The notes beneath the pieces are model-generated. The model was not told the origin of the DNA, ran no database searches, and saw only the letters and a program-made list of their open reading frames with translations. From an uncultured Acidobacteriota bacterium (GTDB lineage Bacteria > Acidobacteriota > Terriglobia > Bryobacterales > Bryobacteraceae), in NCBI GenBank assembly GCA_900696665.1, contig CAADGY010000438.1, positions 1 through 34,190 on the forward strand: 34,190 nt of DNA. Reading direction: 5' to 3'. Numbering within the stretch: position 1 is the stretch's first letter; every line of letters begins with the position of its first letter. Position numbers and translations under genes: made by a program. Shown here piece by piece: positions 25,150 through 33,785 of the stretch.

Positions 25150-26106
25150 TCACGCCAGCCGTCCGTCTGTCTTTAGACGCTCGAAGTGTGCCAGCGTCTT
25201 TTCCACGCCCTGCTTCAGCGGAGTGCGTGGAATATTGGCGATCTTCGCGCGCAATTGCGAATCGTCCATTCTGTAGGCCACCGGCACCTGCGGGCCCCTT
25301 GCGGTGATCAGCCGTGCCGCACCAGGGCGCATCGACTCGAGCAGCGCAATCAACTCGTTCATTTCGACGATATCGCCGGCGAGATTGAACACGTGTGCGC
25401 CTTCGAGCGGCGAGAACAGGCACGCGAGAAATGTTTCGGCAACGTCTTCGACGAATTGCAGGTCCATGTGTCCCGACAAGCGGATTTCAAAGGACTCGCC
25501 GCAAGCCACAGCGCGCATGGCGAGCGTTGGATCCGCGGTGAGTCCGCTATCGCGCCCTACGCCATAGACGCTCCAAGGTCTCAGGCCCACACTGGAAATG
25601 CCGTTTGAGTCGAAGAATACCCGTGCATTCCCTTCGTTGGACTGTTTGAAAACACCATAGTGCGTCGCGGGTTTGAGCGGATCGTCCTCATTCAGCTTAC
25701 GGCTCTCGTAGGCGTCCCCGGGGCCCCATACAGCCGAGGAGCTTGCATAGACGACACGGACAGGCCTGCCGGCGTCGCGTGCCGCTTCAAATACGTTGAG
25801 AGTACCGATGACGTTCACCATCGCACCCTGTACCGGATGCTGCTGGCAGAAGGGCATCAGCACGGCGGCGAGATGAATGATGTGAGTAATGCCACCGTCA
25901 CGAACCAGCGCCTTAACGCGGGCCGTATCTTCGATCGAACCCACCCGGGCCTCCACCCGGCGGAGTTCCTCTTCTGAGGCGATGAGCGAAAGCCTGGGCC
26001 GCTCGGCATTCACATCGTAAGTCACCACCTCAACGCCGCGATCCAGCAGCTTTCTTACGGACCAGGCGCCAATGCATCCCTGCGCCCCCGTTACCAATAC
26101 ACGCAT
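25150..26106 (-). CDS. NAD-dependent epimerase/dehydratase (extended SDR)
   Basis: A 318-residue extended short-chain dehydrogenase/reductase, of the type acting on nucleotide sugars or similar. The dinucleotide-binding motif GAQGCIGAWSV is at residues 7-17. The catalytic Ser lies in VVYASSSAVWGPGD and the Tyr-Lys pair in HYGVFKQSNE. LRPWSVYGVGRDSG is the usual substrate-loop segment. ATG 26106 (minus strand) is preceded by GGAG about 8 nt upstream; the open frame extends to 26262 but would run into the divergent gene. The substrate is not determined. Convergent with the methyltransferase-like gene and divergent from the sialidase-like gene. Confidence 0.86.
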   Translation of the reverse strand: MRVLVTGAQGCIGAWSVRKLLDRGVEVVTYDVNAERPRLSLIASEEELRRVEARVGSIEDTARVKALVRDGGITHIIHLAAVLMPFCQQHPVQGAMVNVIGTLNVFEAARDAGRPVRVVYASSSAVWGPGDAYESRKLNEDDPLKPATHYGVFKQSNEGNARVFFDSNGISSVGLRPWSVYGVGRDSGLTADPTLAMRAVACGESFEIRLSGHMDLQFVEDVAETFLACLFSPLEGAHVFNLAGDIVEMNELIALLESMRPGAARLITARGPQVPVAYRMDDSQLRAKIANIPRTPLKQGVEKTLAHFERLKTDGRLA

Positions 26107-26210
26107 CCCATCTCCAGAAATGAATCGATCGGTACGACCTCCGAATGTTAGCACGGCCCCGGCAGATGCTGGAGCAGGCCGTAAATTGATATTGTGTTCG
26201 GGGGGTAAGC

Positions 26211-27335
26211 ATGACCTCTCGCAGATCTTTTCTGGTGGCCGGGACCGCGGCCGCTTTGCCACTCCGGCCGCAGGACACGCCGGCGGCGCGTATCGAATCC
26301 ATTTCGGTCATCAGCCAGGAGCCCGGCTATTATTGCGGATGGGCCACGCTCGCAGCTCGCAAAAACGGCGATCTGCTGGTGGCGTACTCCGGCGGACGGG
26401 AAGCGCATGTCTGCCCGTTCGGCCGGGTTGAGCTGATCCGCTCTTTCGATGGAGGCGCCAGTTGGAGCTGGCCCGAAGTGTTGATGGACAGCGCAATCGA
26501 CGACCGTGACGCCGGCGTACTGGAAACGCCTGCGGGTACACTGTTGGTCACAACGTTCACATCGCTCGCTTACGAAGCTGTTCAAACCCGCTCCCAGGGG
26601 TGGGAACCGCAGCGTGTGGCCCGTTGGGAAGCCGTCCAGCGGCGGAGTACTCCGGAACAGCGCAACGCCCTGCTTGGGACCTGGATGCTGCGATCCACAG
26701 ACGGCGGCATGACCTGGACCGCGCCGTACCGCGTTCCGGTCAACAGCCCGCACGGACCCATCGCACTGAAAGACGGCCGCCTGCTCTATCCCGGTAAGAA
26801 GCTCTGGGACCCCGGAAAAGAAGTTGGCGTGGCGGAGTCTTCGGACGATGGCAAAACCTGGCGTTGGCTCTCGGCCATCCCAACGCGCCCCGGCGACAAG
26901 GCAGCGGACTACCATGAGTTGCACGGCGTTCAGGCGGATGATGGAACCCTCATCGTTCAGATTCGCAATCACAATCCCGAGAACGCGCGCGAGACCCTCC
27001 AGTGCGAATCGAGAGACGGCGGCAAGACCTGGACCACGCCTCACGCCATCGGTGTCTGGGGCCTGCCTTCGCATTTGCTGCGTTTAGGCAACGGACATCT
27101 GCTGATGAGCTACGGTTATCGCCGCGCCCCCTTCGGCAACCAGGCGCGCCTAAGTACGGATCATGGACGCACATGGTCCGGCCCAATTACGATCTCTGAC
27201 GACGGCATCGGCGGCGACCTCGGATATCCGGCTACTGTCGAGTTGCCTGGGGGAAAGCTTATCACCGTATGGTATGAACTGATGAAAGGATCTTCGCGCG
27301 CCGTGCTGCGTCAGGCGGTGTGGGCGCTGGTGTAG
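26211..27335 (+). CDS. Exported sialidase/BNR-repeat (Asp-box) protein
   Basis: A predicted six-bladed propeller of the sialidase superfamily (374 residues). The N-terminus MTSRRSFLVAGTAAA fits a twin-arginine export signal. Five Asp boxes of the form SxDxGxxW are visible: SFDGGASW, STDGGMTW, SSDDGKTW, SRDGGKTW and STDHGRTW. An early Arg and late Glu/Tyr (HELHG, VWYE) could match sialidase active-site positions, but many proteins of this kind have other or no enzymatic activity, so an exo-alpha-sialidase call is provisional. GGGGGG lies 7 nt before the start. The next gene begins 11 nt after its stop and is probably co-transcribed. Confidence 0.82.
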   Translation: MTSRRSFLVAGTAAALPLRPQDTPAARIESISVISQEPGYYCGWATLAARKNGDLLVAYSGGREAHVCPFGRVELIRSFDGGASWSWPEVLMDSAIDDRDAGVLETPAGTLLVTTFTSLAYEAVQTRSQGWEPQRVARWEAVQRRSTPEQRNALLGTWMLRSTDGGMTWTAPYRVPVNSPHGPIALKDGRLLYPGKKLWDPGKEVGVAESSDDGKTWRWLSAIPTRPGDKAADYHELHGVQADDGTLIVQIRNHNPENARETLQCESRDGGKTWTTPHAIGVWGLPSHLLRLGNGHLLMSYGYRRAPFGNQARLSTDHGRTWSGPITISDDGIGGDLGYPATVELPGGKLITVWYELMKGSSRAVLRQAVWALV

Positions 27336-27346
27336 CTCTCCGGTTT

Positions 27347-28729
27347 ATGAATCCTACAAGACGTGCAATTCTTTCATTACTCGGCGCGGCGGCTGCCCAG
27401 GCGCAGTCCGGTCTTCCCAATGCCGGTTTTCGCGCCAATACGGAAGGCCCCCGCTCGGAATGCGGTGTCGGCGCTCTCATGCCGTGGGCGGACTCCCTTT
27501 GGGCCGTCACCTACAACTCACATATGCGTGGAACCGGAACCGGACTCGGCCTCTTCCGGATCGACGAAACCCTGAAAGCCGAAATGGTGCATGAGCATAA
27601 CGGCACGCATGCCAACCGGTTTGTTCATCGCGAATCGAACAGTATGTTCATCGGCCCCTACCGGATCGACGCCAAAGGCAATATGACTTTCATGCCGGAG
27701 TTCGCCGGACATCGTCTGACCGCTACCATTCGCCATTTGAGCGACCCGGCGAACCGCGTGTACGCATTGACGATGGAAGGATTGTTCTTCGAATTCGATG
27801 TGAAGGATCTGAAGCCGCGCCTGTTGTTCGACCTGGCGAAGGAGATGAAACTCGCCAAACGCCCGCACTTCAAGGGCGGCTGTTCGGCACAGGGACGAGT
27901 GGCGGTTGCAAACAACGGATTCTACGAGTACGGGGAAGATCAGGCGGGACTGTTCGAGTGGGACGGCAAAATATGGAAACGGCTCAGCGGCAAGCCTCAC
28001 ATGGACTGCGCAGCGCGTGAAAACTTGGGACAGGTTCTGTTCTGCACCGGATGGGACGAGGCATCAGTACTGTTGTGGGCCCTGGTCAAAGGGAACTGGC
28101 AGCGCTATCGTCTCCCCAAAGCCAGCCACGCTTTCCAGCACGCCTGGCAAACCGAATGGATGCGTATTCGGGAAGTGGAAACCGAACATTACCTGATGGA
28201 CATCCACGGCATGTTCTATGAATTGCAACCCATTCCCTTCGAGAACGCCATCTGGGGCGTGAAGCCGGTATGCCAGCACTTGCGCATCATCCCGGACTAT
28301 TGCGCGTTCCGCGGGCTGCTCGCGCTTGGAGGTAACCAGACAACTCCGAACGGAGATAATAATCCCATCGTGGGTCAGCCGCAATCGGGTATCTGGTTCG
28401 GCAAAACCGACGATCTCTGGTCTTGGGGCAAGCCCCAGGGATGGGGCGGCCCCTGGCGCAAGGCATCGGTGGAGAAAGATGTCCCCTCCGATCCTTTTCT
28501 GATGACCGGTTTCCAATCAAAGATGATCCACATCGCCACGGATCGCCCGGCCGAGTTCGATATCGAGATCGATTTCCTGGGTGATGGAGGCTGGAAGCCT
28601 TACGAGTCAATCAGGTCTGGCAGCTTCGGCTATGCCCGCCACATTTTTCCGCAGGGTTTCTCCGCGCACTGGGTTCGTATTGTGCCACGGCAAGCCTGTA
28701 CGGCATCGGCAGAATTTTTCTATACCTAG
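27347..28729 (+). CDS. Unrecognised exported protein, probably beta-propeller-like
   Basis: I do not recognise the family. The 460-residue product starts MNPTRRAILSLLGAAAAQAQ, a twin-arginine-like or Sec signal with a likely cleavage near residue 20. The mature part is rich in short beta-strand-like units with Trp and Gly (GLFRIDETLKAEMV, GLFEWDGKIWKRLSG, GIWFGKTDDLWSWG), suggesting a propeller, and ends in a possible carbohydrate-binding-like beta domain (AEFDIEIDFLGDGGWKPYESI). The start at ATG 27347 was chosen because the earlier in-frame start (27320) lies inside the preceding gene and would hide the signal. Its pairing with the sialidase-like gene suggests a joint role in handling external glycans, which is inference. 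Confidence 0.65.
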   Translation: MNPTRRAILSLLGAAAAQAQSGLPNAGFRANTEGPRSECGVGALMPWADSLWAVTYNSHMRGTGTGLGLFRIDETLKAEMVHEHNGTHANRFVHRESNSMFIGPYRIDAKGNMTFMPEFAGHRLTATIRHLSDPANRVYALTMEGLFFEFDVKDLKPRLLFDLAKEMKLAKRPHFKGGCSAQGRVAVANNGFYEYGEDQAGLFEWDGKIWKRLSGKPHMDCAARENLGQVLFCTGWDEASVLLWALVKGNWQRYRLPKASHAFQHAWQTEWMRIREVETEHYLMDIHGMFYELQPIPFENAIWGVKPVCQHLRIIPDYCAFRGLLALGGNQTTPNGDNNPIVGQPQSGIWFGKTDDLWSWGKPQGWGGPWRKASVEKDVPSDPFLMTGFQSKMIHIATDRPAEFDIEIDFLGDGGWKPYESIRSGSFGYARHIFPQGFSAHWVRIVPRQACTASAEFFYT

Positions 28730-28760
28730 ACGATCGCGTTAAGCTGCTACCATCGTTTTC

Positions 28761-29270
28761 ATGAGCCAAGCATTACCCGAACCATGGCTTCGTGGGCCGA
28801 TAGAAGGGGTGCATCCCGCCATTGGCGCTGTTCTTCATTCGTTTCAGCAGGCGCGGGAAGATCTCGAGAAATGGACTGGAGACCTCTCCAAGGAACAGTT
28901 ATGGATGAAGCCGGCGGGCCTCACGCCCGTGGGCGGTCAGATACACCATATCGCCGGAAGTATCGACAGGTTGTCTACGTATCTGGAAGGCCGTCAGCTC
29001 AGTGACGCACAGCTTCAGGAGCTGAAAGGGGAAATGGAGCCAGGCGCGAGTTTGAGCGAACTTTCCGCGCATTTAGAGTCCGTTCTGCGCCGCGTGGAGC
29101 AGCTTTGCCGCGGGCTGGATCCCGCGAGTTTTCCTGAAGCGCGCGCCGTTGGACGCAAGCAACTGCCAACCACGGTCATGGGACTACTCATTCATATGGC
29201 GGAGCACACGCAGCGGCATGTTGGACAGGCGATTGTAACCGCCAAGCTGGTGCGCGGTGGGACCGCTTAG
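28761..29270 (+). CDS. DinB/YfiT-superfamily putative metalloenzyme
   Basis: A 169-residue four-helix-bundle protein of the DinB superfamily, whose members bind a metal through three histidines and include thiol-S-transferases. Metal-site candidates are the His pair in GGQIHHIAGSIDR (about residues 60-61) and the HMAEHTQRHVGQ motif near the C-terminus (about residues 146-156). The substrate is unknown. ATG 28761 lies 31 nt after the preceding stop. Its last 14 nt overlap the following lipoprotein gene in another frame, suggesting coupled translation. Confidence 0.82.
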   Translation: MSQALPEPWLRGPIEGVHPAIGAVLHSFQQAREDLEKWTGDLSKEQLWMKPAGLTPVGGQIHHIAGSIDRLSTYLEGRQLSDAQLQELKGEMEPGASLSELSAHLESVLRRVEQLCRGLDPASFPEARAVGRKQLPTTVMGLLIHMAEHTQRHVGQAIVTAKLVRGGTA

Positions 29271-29799
29271 CAGAACCGCCGGCACTCTCTGGATACCTGT
29301 GTTACTGCTGATGTGCGGTTGTCCGAATCAGCCGAATACCTACGCGTCGCACTTGCGCCGCGAACCGATCGAGATCCCGGAGCGCGAACTCAGACCGTAC
29401 GTCAAGATGGGAGCATTTGAAGCGTCCACGCATATCCTTCGCGGGATTTCGTATGACATCCGTGAACAGTCGTGGCGGTGGGCTGCTGATGACGCCGCGC
29501 TGCGCTTGCGAATGCCGGCGGCGTCCGGCGTGCGGTTCGTGATGCATTTCACAATTCCCGAAGCAACGTTTCAGCGCACAGGCCCCGTGACATCGTCCGT
29601 CTTCGTCGAGGGCCGCGAGATCGGATCGATGCGTTGCGATTCGCCCGGCAGCTACTATTTCGATAAGCCGGTGCCGGACGGAATAGTTCCCGCCGGTACA
29701 CGCGCCGAGGTTCGCATCCGCTCGGACAAAGCCTGGGTGGATCCGGTCAACAACGCGCGGCTGAGTCTTCAAATGGCCGAAGCGGGATTCGTGAAATGA
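29257..29799 (+). CDS. Predicted lipoprotein of unknown function
   Basis: The 180-residue product starts with GTG inside the end of the DinB-type gene. Its N-terminus has a hydrophobic core and the sequence LLLMCGCPNQ, giving a probable lipidation Cys near residue 22, although two cysteines make the exact site unclear. The rest is a beta-rich domain (GVRFVMHFTIPEATF, GPVTSSVFVEGREIGSMRC, PAGTRAEVRIRSDKAW) resembling a jelly-roll or galactose-binding-like fold, without a named match. The following gene starts within its stop (ATGA), so it was probably translated together with the membrane glycosyltransferase-like gene that is now truncated. Confidence 0.7.
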   Translation: MGPLSRTAGTLWIPVLLLMCGCPNQPNTYASHLRREPIEIPERELRPYVKMGAFEASTHILRGISYDIREQSWRWAADDAALRLRMPAASGVRFVMHFTIPEATFQRTGPVTSSVFVEGREIGSMRCDSPGSYYFDKPVPDGIVPAGTRAEVRIRSDKAWVDPVNNARLSLQMAEAGFVK

Positions 29800-29975
29800 C
29801 AAAACTCCAGGGACTAGGGTTGTTCGTGTTGATGACGCTGCTGTTCCTGGTGGCAAACCGCGGCGCCTACCAAGGCTACTTTCACGGCGACGATCTCGAC
29901 AATGTCAGTTGGACTCCCGGCCTCGAGAACTCGGAATACGCCTCCGCCCTGGTGTCACCCAAGCTCTCGCCGTAA
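29796..29975 (+). pseudogene. Truncated N-terminus of a GT-C-type membrane protein
   Basis: Only 59 codons remain: a membrane helix (GLGLFVLMTLLFLVANRG), then YQGYFHGDDLDNVSW, then a stop. The YFHGDDLDN motif matches in place and kind the DFHPDDIMN motif of the 518-residue protein at 31887-33443, i.e. the first extracytoplasmic loop with paired Asp found in GT-C-fold glycosyltransferases. Intact members are several hundred residues long, so the gene has lost about 90% of its length. It begins within the stop of the lipoprotein gene (ATGA at 29796-29799). The break coincides with the change to AT-richer sequence. A small real protein is possible but less likely. Confidence 0.65.
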
Positions 29976-30025
29976 TCTCAGGAATCAAGAAGTGTGAGCC
30001 TGTGTATATATCACGGATGCCAAGG

Positions 30026-30057
30026 CAGCGGGTCCCTCCAATAGAGGCGGCCCGCTG
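30026..30057. terminator. Hairpin between convergent genes, possible terminator
   Basis: CAGCGGG at 30026-30032 pairs with CCCGCTG at 30051-30057, with a further CTC/GAG pairing inside the loop. It lies 30 nt beyond the stop of the minus-strand beta-helix gene and 50 nt after the plus-strand truncated gene. No T-run follows on either strand, so intrinsic termination is likely but not certain. Confidence 0.5.
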
Positions 30058-30087
30058 ACCTCAATAACTCCGCTTTAAATGCTCTGC

Positions 30088-31212
30088 TTACCAATAAGTT
30101 GGACAGGACGCAGATCGATAATATGCACCAGGACTGTGAGAATCAATTGTGCCCACAGTTGTATCGTTCTGTAAGCACACAGCATTGCTAGAAACGTTTT
30201 CCCAGATTCGAAGGTCATACGTCGTATTGCTCTGCAAAGTACCTCCCTTTACTGAAACCGTAGGTGATAGAGTACCTAGGTAATTACTAACAAATAGTCC
30301 ATCCTCTCCGTTATAAGTTGCGCTTTCACCCGACAAAGTAATTTCAGTTGATGATGTGATGTAATACCCTGTTTTGCCATGATTACTCGCAGTATTAGAT
30401 TGTAAAGTAATGTGATGGCATTCGGGATCAATTTCTATTCCGTAATTGACCAATTGAGGTAATGTTCCAGGTCGCCATCTCTCGCCATCTATCCAGTTAC
30501 CAACTAAACGGATATAAGACGAGGATACACTATAGATCTGTCCTCCCCCTTGTACTGGCTGTCCGGCAGAAAGTCCGTGGGGATCGCCTTGATGATTATG
30601 ATTGAAAGAGTTATACGTAATCAAACTTTCTCCAGGGCGGCCGGTTATACTACTCAGCAAACGGATCGCTGACCCAATATAATCCCGGAACTAATTGTGA
30701 CTAATATTAAACGCCAGTGGTCCACTAATGCCCCCCCAGGCGCCAATTCCACAGTTCATACCATTATCAAAGAAAGAATCCCAGACATTTAGTGATCCCT
30801 CGAACTCAATCGCATTCCAGCCCGAGTTGATAAACTTCACGTTCGAGACTGTTACTGAAGTGTTGGCCCTGATTTTAAGGTCTTTTGTCGCGCTTGCGGT
30901 TGGATGATCCGGACTACTAGGTGGATACGGGTTCGACCAAAGAGTTTTTCGTCCATCGAGTGAAATATCACGGATCGTAATGCTATTCACATTGTTTGCG
31001 ACTTCGATAATATATGGCGTTGTCTTGTACTGACGAGCTAAAGTAGAGTAATCGCGACCGGCCCCAAAGATTGTAATATTTGAGGCTGTAATCCTTAGCG
31101 GTTGAGCGATCTGTAAACATTGAACAAAGGAAGTTGGAACCGGCTCACATATATGCAATTCGTCTATGTACGTAGGGGCGCAGTAGTTCCACAGCGACGG
31201 TGGTAGATCCAA
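30088..31212 (-). pseudogene. Right-handed parallel beta-helix protein, interrupted by an in-frame stop
   Basis: Two open stretches (31212-30691 and 30660-30088) are in the same frame, separated by one TAG at 30691-30693; reading through gives a continuous beta-helix protein of about 374 residues. Typical rungs are ITASNITIFGAGRD, NSITIRDISLDG, VTVSNVKFINSGWNAIEF, LITYNSFNHNH and HHITLQSNTASNHG. Such folds occur in pectate-lyase-like and other surface proteins. The 5' end is also defective: the frame opens after a TAA near 31226, has only a TTG start and lacks a signal peptide. Codon use and base composition are AT-richer than in the core. Recoding of the stop is conceivable, but decay or a base error is simpler. 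Confidence 0.68.
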
Positions 31213-31255
31213 TAATTCTCTTGAAGTTTAGGCGATAGCTCTGGTACGTTAGGGC

Positions 31256-31789
31256 ATGCTTAAAAGTCGTTTGGCTGTAGATATGTCGGCTACAAGTAGA
31301 GTTAATAGGAAAAGAGACATCGAAATGGTAGTAGTACTGTGGGGTATACAGTTGCAAAAATCTCTTCCTATTATCTCCATTCTTAAAAATCACGATGTAT
31401 TCATCTTTCCGCGGGTCGACCCAGGGTCCACGATGTTGCGTGAATTCGTCCAGCTACCGCCGGATCTGCTGGTGTGTGGCCGTGAGGTTGCCTCTAAATT
31501 GATCGCCTTAGCTCAAGATCAATACGACACCGAATGTCGTGCTGGAACTGGTGGAGCAATAGACGAAAGGAAGCCGGATGGCCTCACTAGCGGTGTATGC
31601 CTGTCACAAAGGGACGCGGAAGTGCTATTTTTGGTCTACAAAGGGTTGAGCAATCATGATATCGCTAGGCAGCTCGGCGTATCAATTCGGACTGTTAAAG
31701 GCTACCTTACGCGGCTATTTACACGATTCGATGTCACAAATAGGACTGAGATGGTCGGATCAGCTGTCGATCTGGGAATTGAGTTTTAG
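31256..31789 (+). CDS. LuxR/GerE-type transcriptional regulator with a short, degenerate receiver-like domain
   Basis: The 177-residue product ends in a clear GerE-type helix-turn-helix (about 115-175: LSQRDAEVLFLVYKGLSNHD, IARQLGVSIRTVKGYLTRLF). The N-terminal part of about 100 residues has the strand-helix rhythm of a response-regulator receiver (VVVLWGIQLQKSLPIISIL, DVFIFPRVD, PPDLLVCG), but no acidic pocket or phosphoacceptor Asp is evident. It is likely an atypical regulator acting without phosphorylation. ATG 31256 is weakly supported; in-frame ATGs at 31283 and 31325 are alternatives. It is divergent from the broken beta-helix gene and could have regulated it. Confidence 0.72.
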   Translation: MLKSRLAVDMSATSRVNRKRDIEMVVVLWGIQLQKSLPIISILKNHDVFIFPRVDPGSTMLREFVQLPPDLLVCGREVASKLIALAQDQYDTECRAGTGGAIDERKPDGLTSGVCLSQRDAEVLFLVYKGLSNHDIARQLGVSIRTVKGYLTRLFTRFDVTNRTEMVGSAVDLGIEF

Positions 31790-31886
31790 GGGAGACGCCA
31801 ATCCAAGATCCGTGTAAGGTGAGGTAATCTGATAGATTGGATCATTCAACGGAAGGGTTTGTCAATATTGAAAAATAGGAAGCACC

Positions 31887-33443
31887 GTGTTGCTACAGCG
31901 ATGGCGCACACATATTGAACGACACCAAAGCGGTGCAAATGCTGCGTTGGCCGTGTCAGTTGCGCTCTCTCTGCTTGGATATTTTCTTTTTCATACTTAC
32001 GCCGGCCTATTTGTCGATTTTCATCCAGATGACATCATGAACTTGCACCGCGCCTTGGTGGAACTGCGCGGTGCACGTGGAATCATTGCTAACATTCTGC
32101 GGTTTACAACTGTGTACAGACCATTAGGAGGCGTGTATTATCTCACCATCTACGCGATTGGCGGCCTCGACCCATTTGCGTTCCGAATTGTGACGTTCAT
32201 CCTGATGATTGTGAATATCGGGCTCGTATTCCTCTTGATACGGAGTCTGACGCAGAACACAGAAGCGGCCGCGCTTGGCGCTCTCATTTGGAGCTATCAT
32301 CCCCGTCTTGTCGATTTATATGCGAATAATGGAACTATTTATGATGTATTAAGTGTTATGTTTTTTGTCTCGGCTTTGATTATTTATGTGCAGGCACGCC
32401 ACAACGGGAACGACCTTTCAATTCGAGCGGCAGCGGCATACCTAATATCTTACGTAGCTTCTATTAACTCGAAAGAAATCGGAGTCACTCTTCCCGTAAT
32501 TACAATCTTTTATGAAGTCGTTTACAACAGGCGGGAACTTCGAGAATCGCCGCCTTACCGTGCTATCGTTTGTTTGTGTGTGGCTCTCGTGCTCGCTACC
32601 GGAGCGACAATTGTGAAGAGGGGAGAGCAGTCGGCCTTTCATGGCATACCCGCTTATGAGCAGCGGTTGAGCGGCGAGCAGTTTTTGAGGAATCAAGTTC
32701 ATTTTCTTGGCGAATTGCTGCTACAGGAGGAGGGTAACACCTCTACCAGCGAACTCATCGCTAGTTGGAGCCTTCTCGGTTTTGGAGCACTACTCTTTCG
32801 TAAAAGAGCTCTTCTGTTCGCTTTTGGATATATCTTGGTGACTCCACTTCCCGTTTCTTTCATTACAACGAGGAATTTCTTCGCTCTATATCTGACATAT
32901 GCTGGATGGGCTCTATATGCTAGTTGTGCAATTATTTTAGCTCGTGATTTTATTTGGCGGCAGATGATTTGGCTAATGCCAAACGCCGCTGCTTCCTCAC
33001 TCCAGAGAATGCTGCCGACTGGAACATTCGCAGTAGCGATTGTGTGCTTGTGTTTCTGGCACAGCGGAGATCCGTACGTTTTTCCGATCTTGACACCAGA
33101 TGAAGAACGCCTGCCGATCAGGCTTACTCTGGCGGAATTGCAGCGGCTCAGACCATGTCCAGACGCCGAGAGCATTGGGAAGGGCCACCGCATTTTGTTT
33201 GTCAATGACCGTTGGGGTCCCGGGAATTACAATGCTATTCTCTTGACACGCCTGGTCTGCCACAATCCCGACCTGGAAGTGGACTTGGGATGGCGGTTAG
33301 CGGCCGCAAACCCGAGCGTTGAGCCAGCGCTCTACGATTATGTATTGGAGTATCATCAAGATCGTCTCTATGTGAAACGTAACGTAGCAGTTCGGCCTCC
33401 TGAGTCAGGATCTGCCGCGCATAGCTCTGATGGGCAGCCATAA
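31887..33443 (+). CDS. Polytopic GT-C-fold-like membrane protein (putative glycosyltransferase)
   Basis: The 518-residue product has roughly ten hydrophobic helices between residues 15 and 395 and a soluble C-terminal part of about 120 residues. After the first helix the loop carries DFHPDDIMNLHRA, the paired-Asp motif typical of GT-C lipid-linked-sugar glycosyltransferases such as the GT39/PMT group. A conserved-looking FTTVYRPLGGVYY segment follows. The specific sugar or acceptor cannot be read. The start is GTG 31887 with AGGAAG just upstream. Base composition is lower in GC than that of the core genes. It resembles the truncated protein at 29796 and may be the surviving or incoming member of this family. 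Confidence 0.7.
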   Translation: MLLQRWRTHIERHQSGANAALAVSVALSLLGYFLFHTYAGLFVDFHPDDIMNLHRALVELRGARGIIANILRFTTVYRPLGGVYYLTIYAIGGLDPFAFRIVTFILMIVNIGLVFLLIRSLTQNTEAAALGALIWSYHPRLVDLYANNGTIYDVLSVMFFVSALIIYVQARHNGNDLSIRAAAAYLISYVASINSKEIGVTLPVITIFYEVVYNRRELRESPPYRAIVCLCVALVLATGATIVKRGEQSAFHGIPAYEQRLSGEQFLRNQVHFLGELLLQEEGNTSTSELIASWSLLGFGALLFRKRALLFAFGYILVTPLPVSFITTRNFFALYLTYAGWALYASCAIILARDFIWRQMIWLMPNAAASSLQRMLPTGTFAVAIVCLCFWHSGDPYVFPILTPDEERLPIRLTLAELQRLRPCPDAESIGKGHRILFVNDRWGPGNYNAILLTRLVCHNPDLEVDLGWRLAAANPSVEPALYDYVLEYHQDRLYVKRNVAVRPPESGSAAHSSDGQP

Positions 33444-33785
33444 CAAACTGACTTCAATAGGCGATTAGTCCCAGGGACTAGGTCCAGGGCGGTAAAGGGG
33501 CATAGCGGAGTGCTGAAGATTCACGAATTTGAGCACAGATCTCTTACGCTAATCAACTGAGAGGCTGAATCTGGAATTTCGGCGCCACGCGCATCGCGGG
33601 AATTTTCCAGCGAGCTGTTTGGTCGTTTGGTCGCGGTTAGTCGCCATTGTGCCGGTATCGAATGCAAAGATACTCGGCCTCGATAGCTTGCCCTTACTCT
33701 CTCATAATTCAAAATATTTGTACTAAGAATTGAGAATAGTGGGACGGATAGCCGCCCCACTATTCTGCCTGCTGAGATCCCTAAC
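33444..33785. other. Intergenic stretch with no convincing gene
   Basis: These 342 bases separate the GT-C-like gene (plus) from a minus-strand gene remnant. The only open frame of any length (minus, 33521-33760) has no recognisable sequence, and the strong hairpin at 33733-33766 lies inside it. Near 33468 there is a short perfect palindrome, AGTCCCAGGGACT. Confidence 0.55.
33733..33766. terminator. Strong hairpin, probable terminator of a minus-strand gene
   Basis: AGAATAGTGGG at 33733-33743 pairs perfectly with CCCACTATTCT at 33756-33766, and an inner CGG/CCG pair extends the stem with one opposed A/C mismatch. It is the strongest inverted repeat seen in the window. It starts 20 nt beyond the minus-strand stop at 33786, which fits a terminator for that frame. 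No uninterrupted T-run is present. Confidence 0.6.

Noticed and set aside
31145-31393. Minus-strand open frame between the beta-helix gene and the LuxR-type gene
   Set aside because: It overlaps both neighbours, has no family-like sequence, and does not supply the missing N-terminus of the beta-helix protein in frame.
33467-33480. Palindrome AGTCCCAGGGACT as a possible operator or hairpin
   Set aside because: The single-base centre prevents a hairpin, and no promoter element or gene start lies next to it.
29807-33482. 12-bp direct repeat CCAGGGACTAGG at 29807-29818 and 33471-33482, flanking most of the island
   Set aside because: A 12-bp match is expected by chance many times in a 34-kb window, and neither copy sits at a clear boundary, so it is not claimed as an attachment site.
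33521-33760. 79-codon minus-strand open frame
   Set aside because: No recognisable sequence, and it contains the strong 33733-33766 hairpin, which fits a non-coding terminator region.
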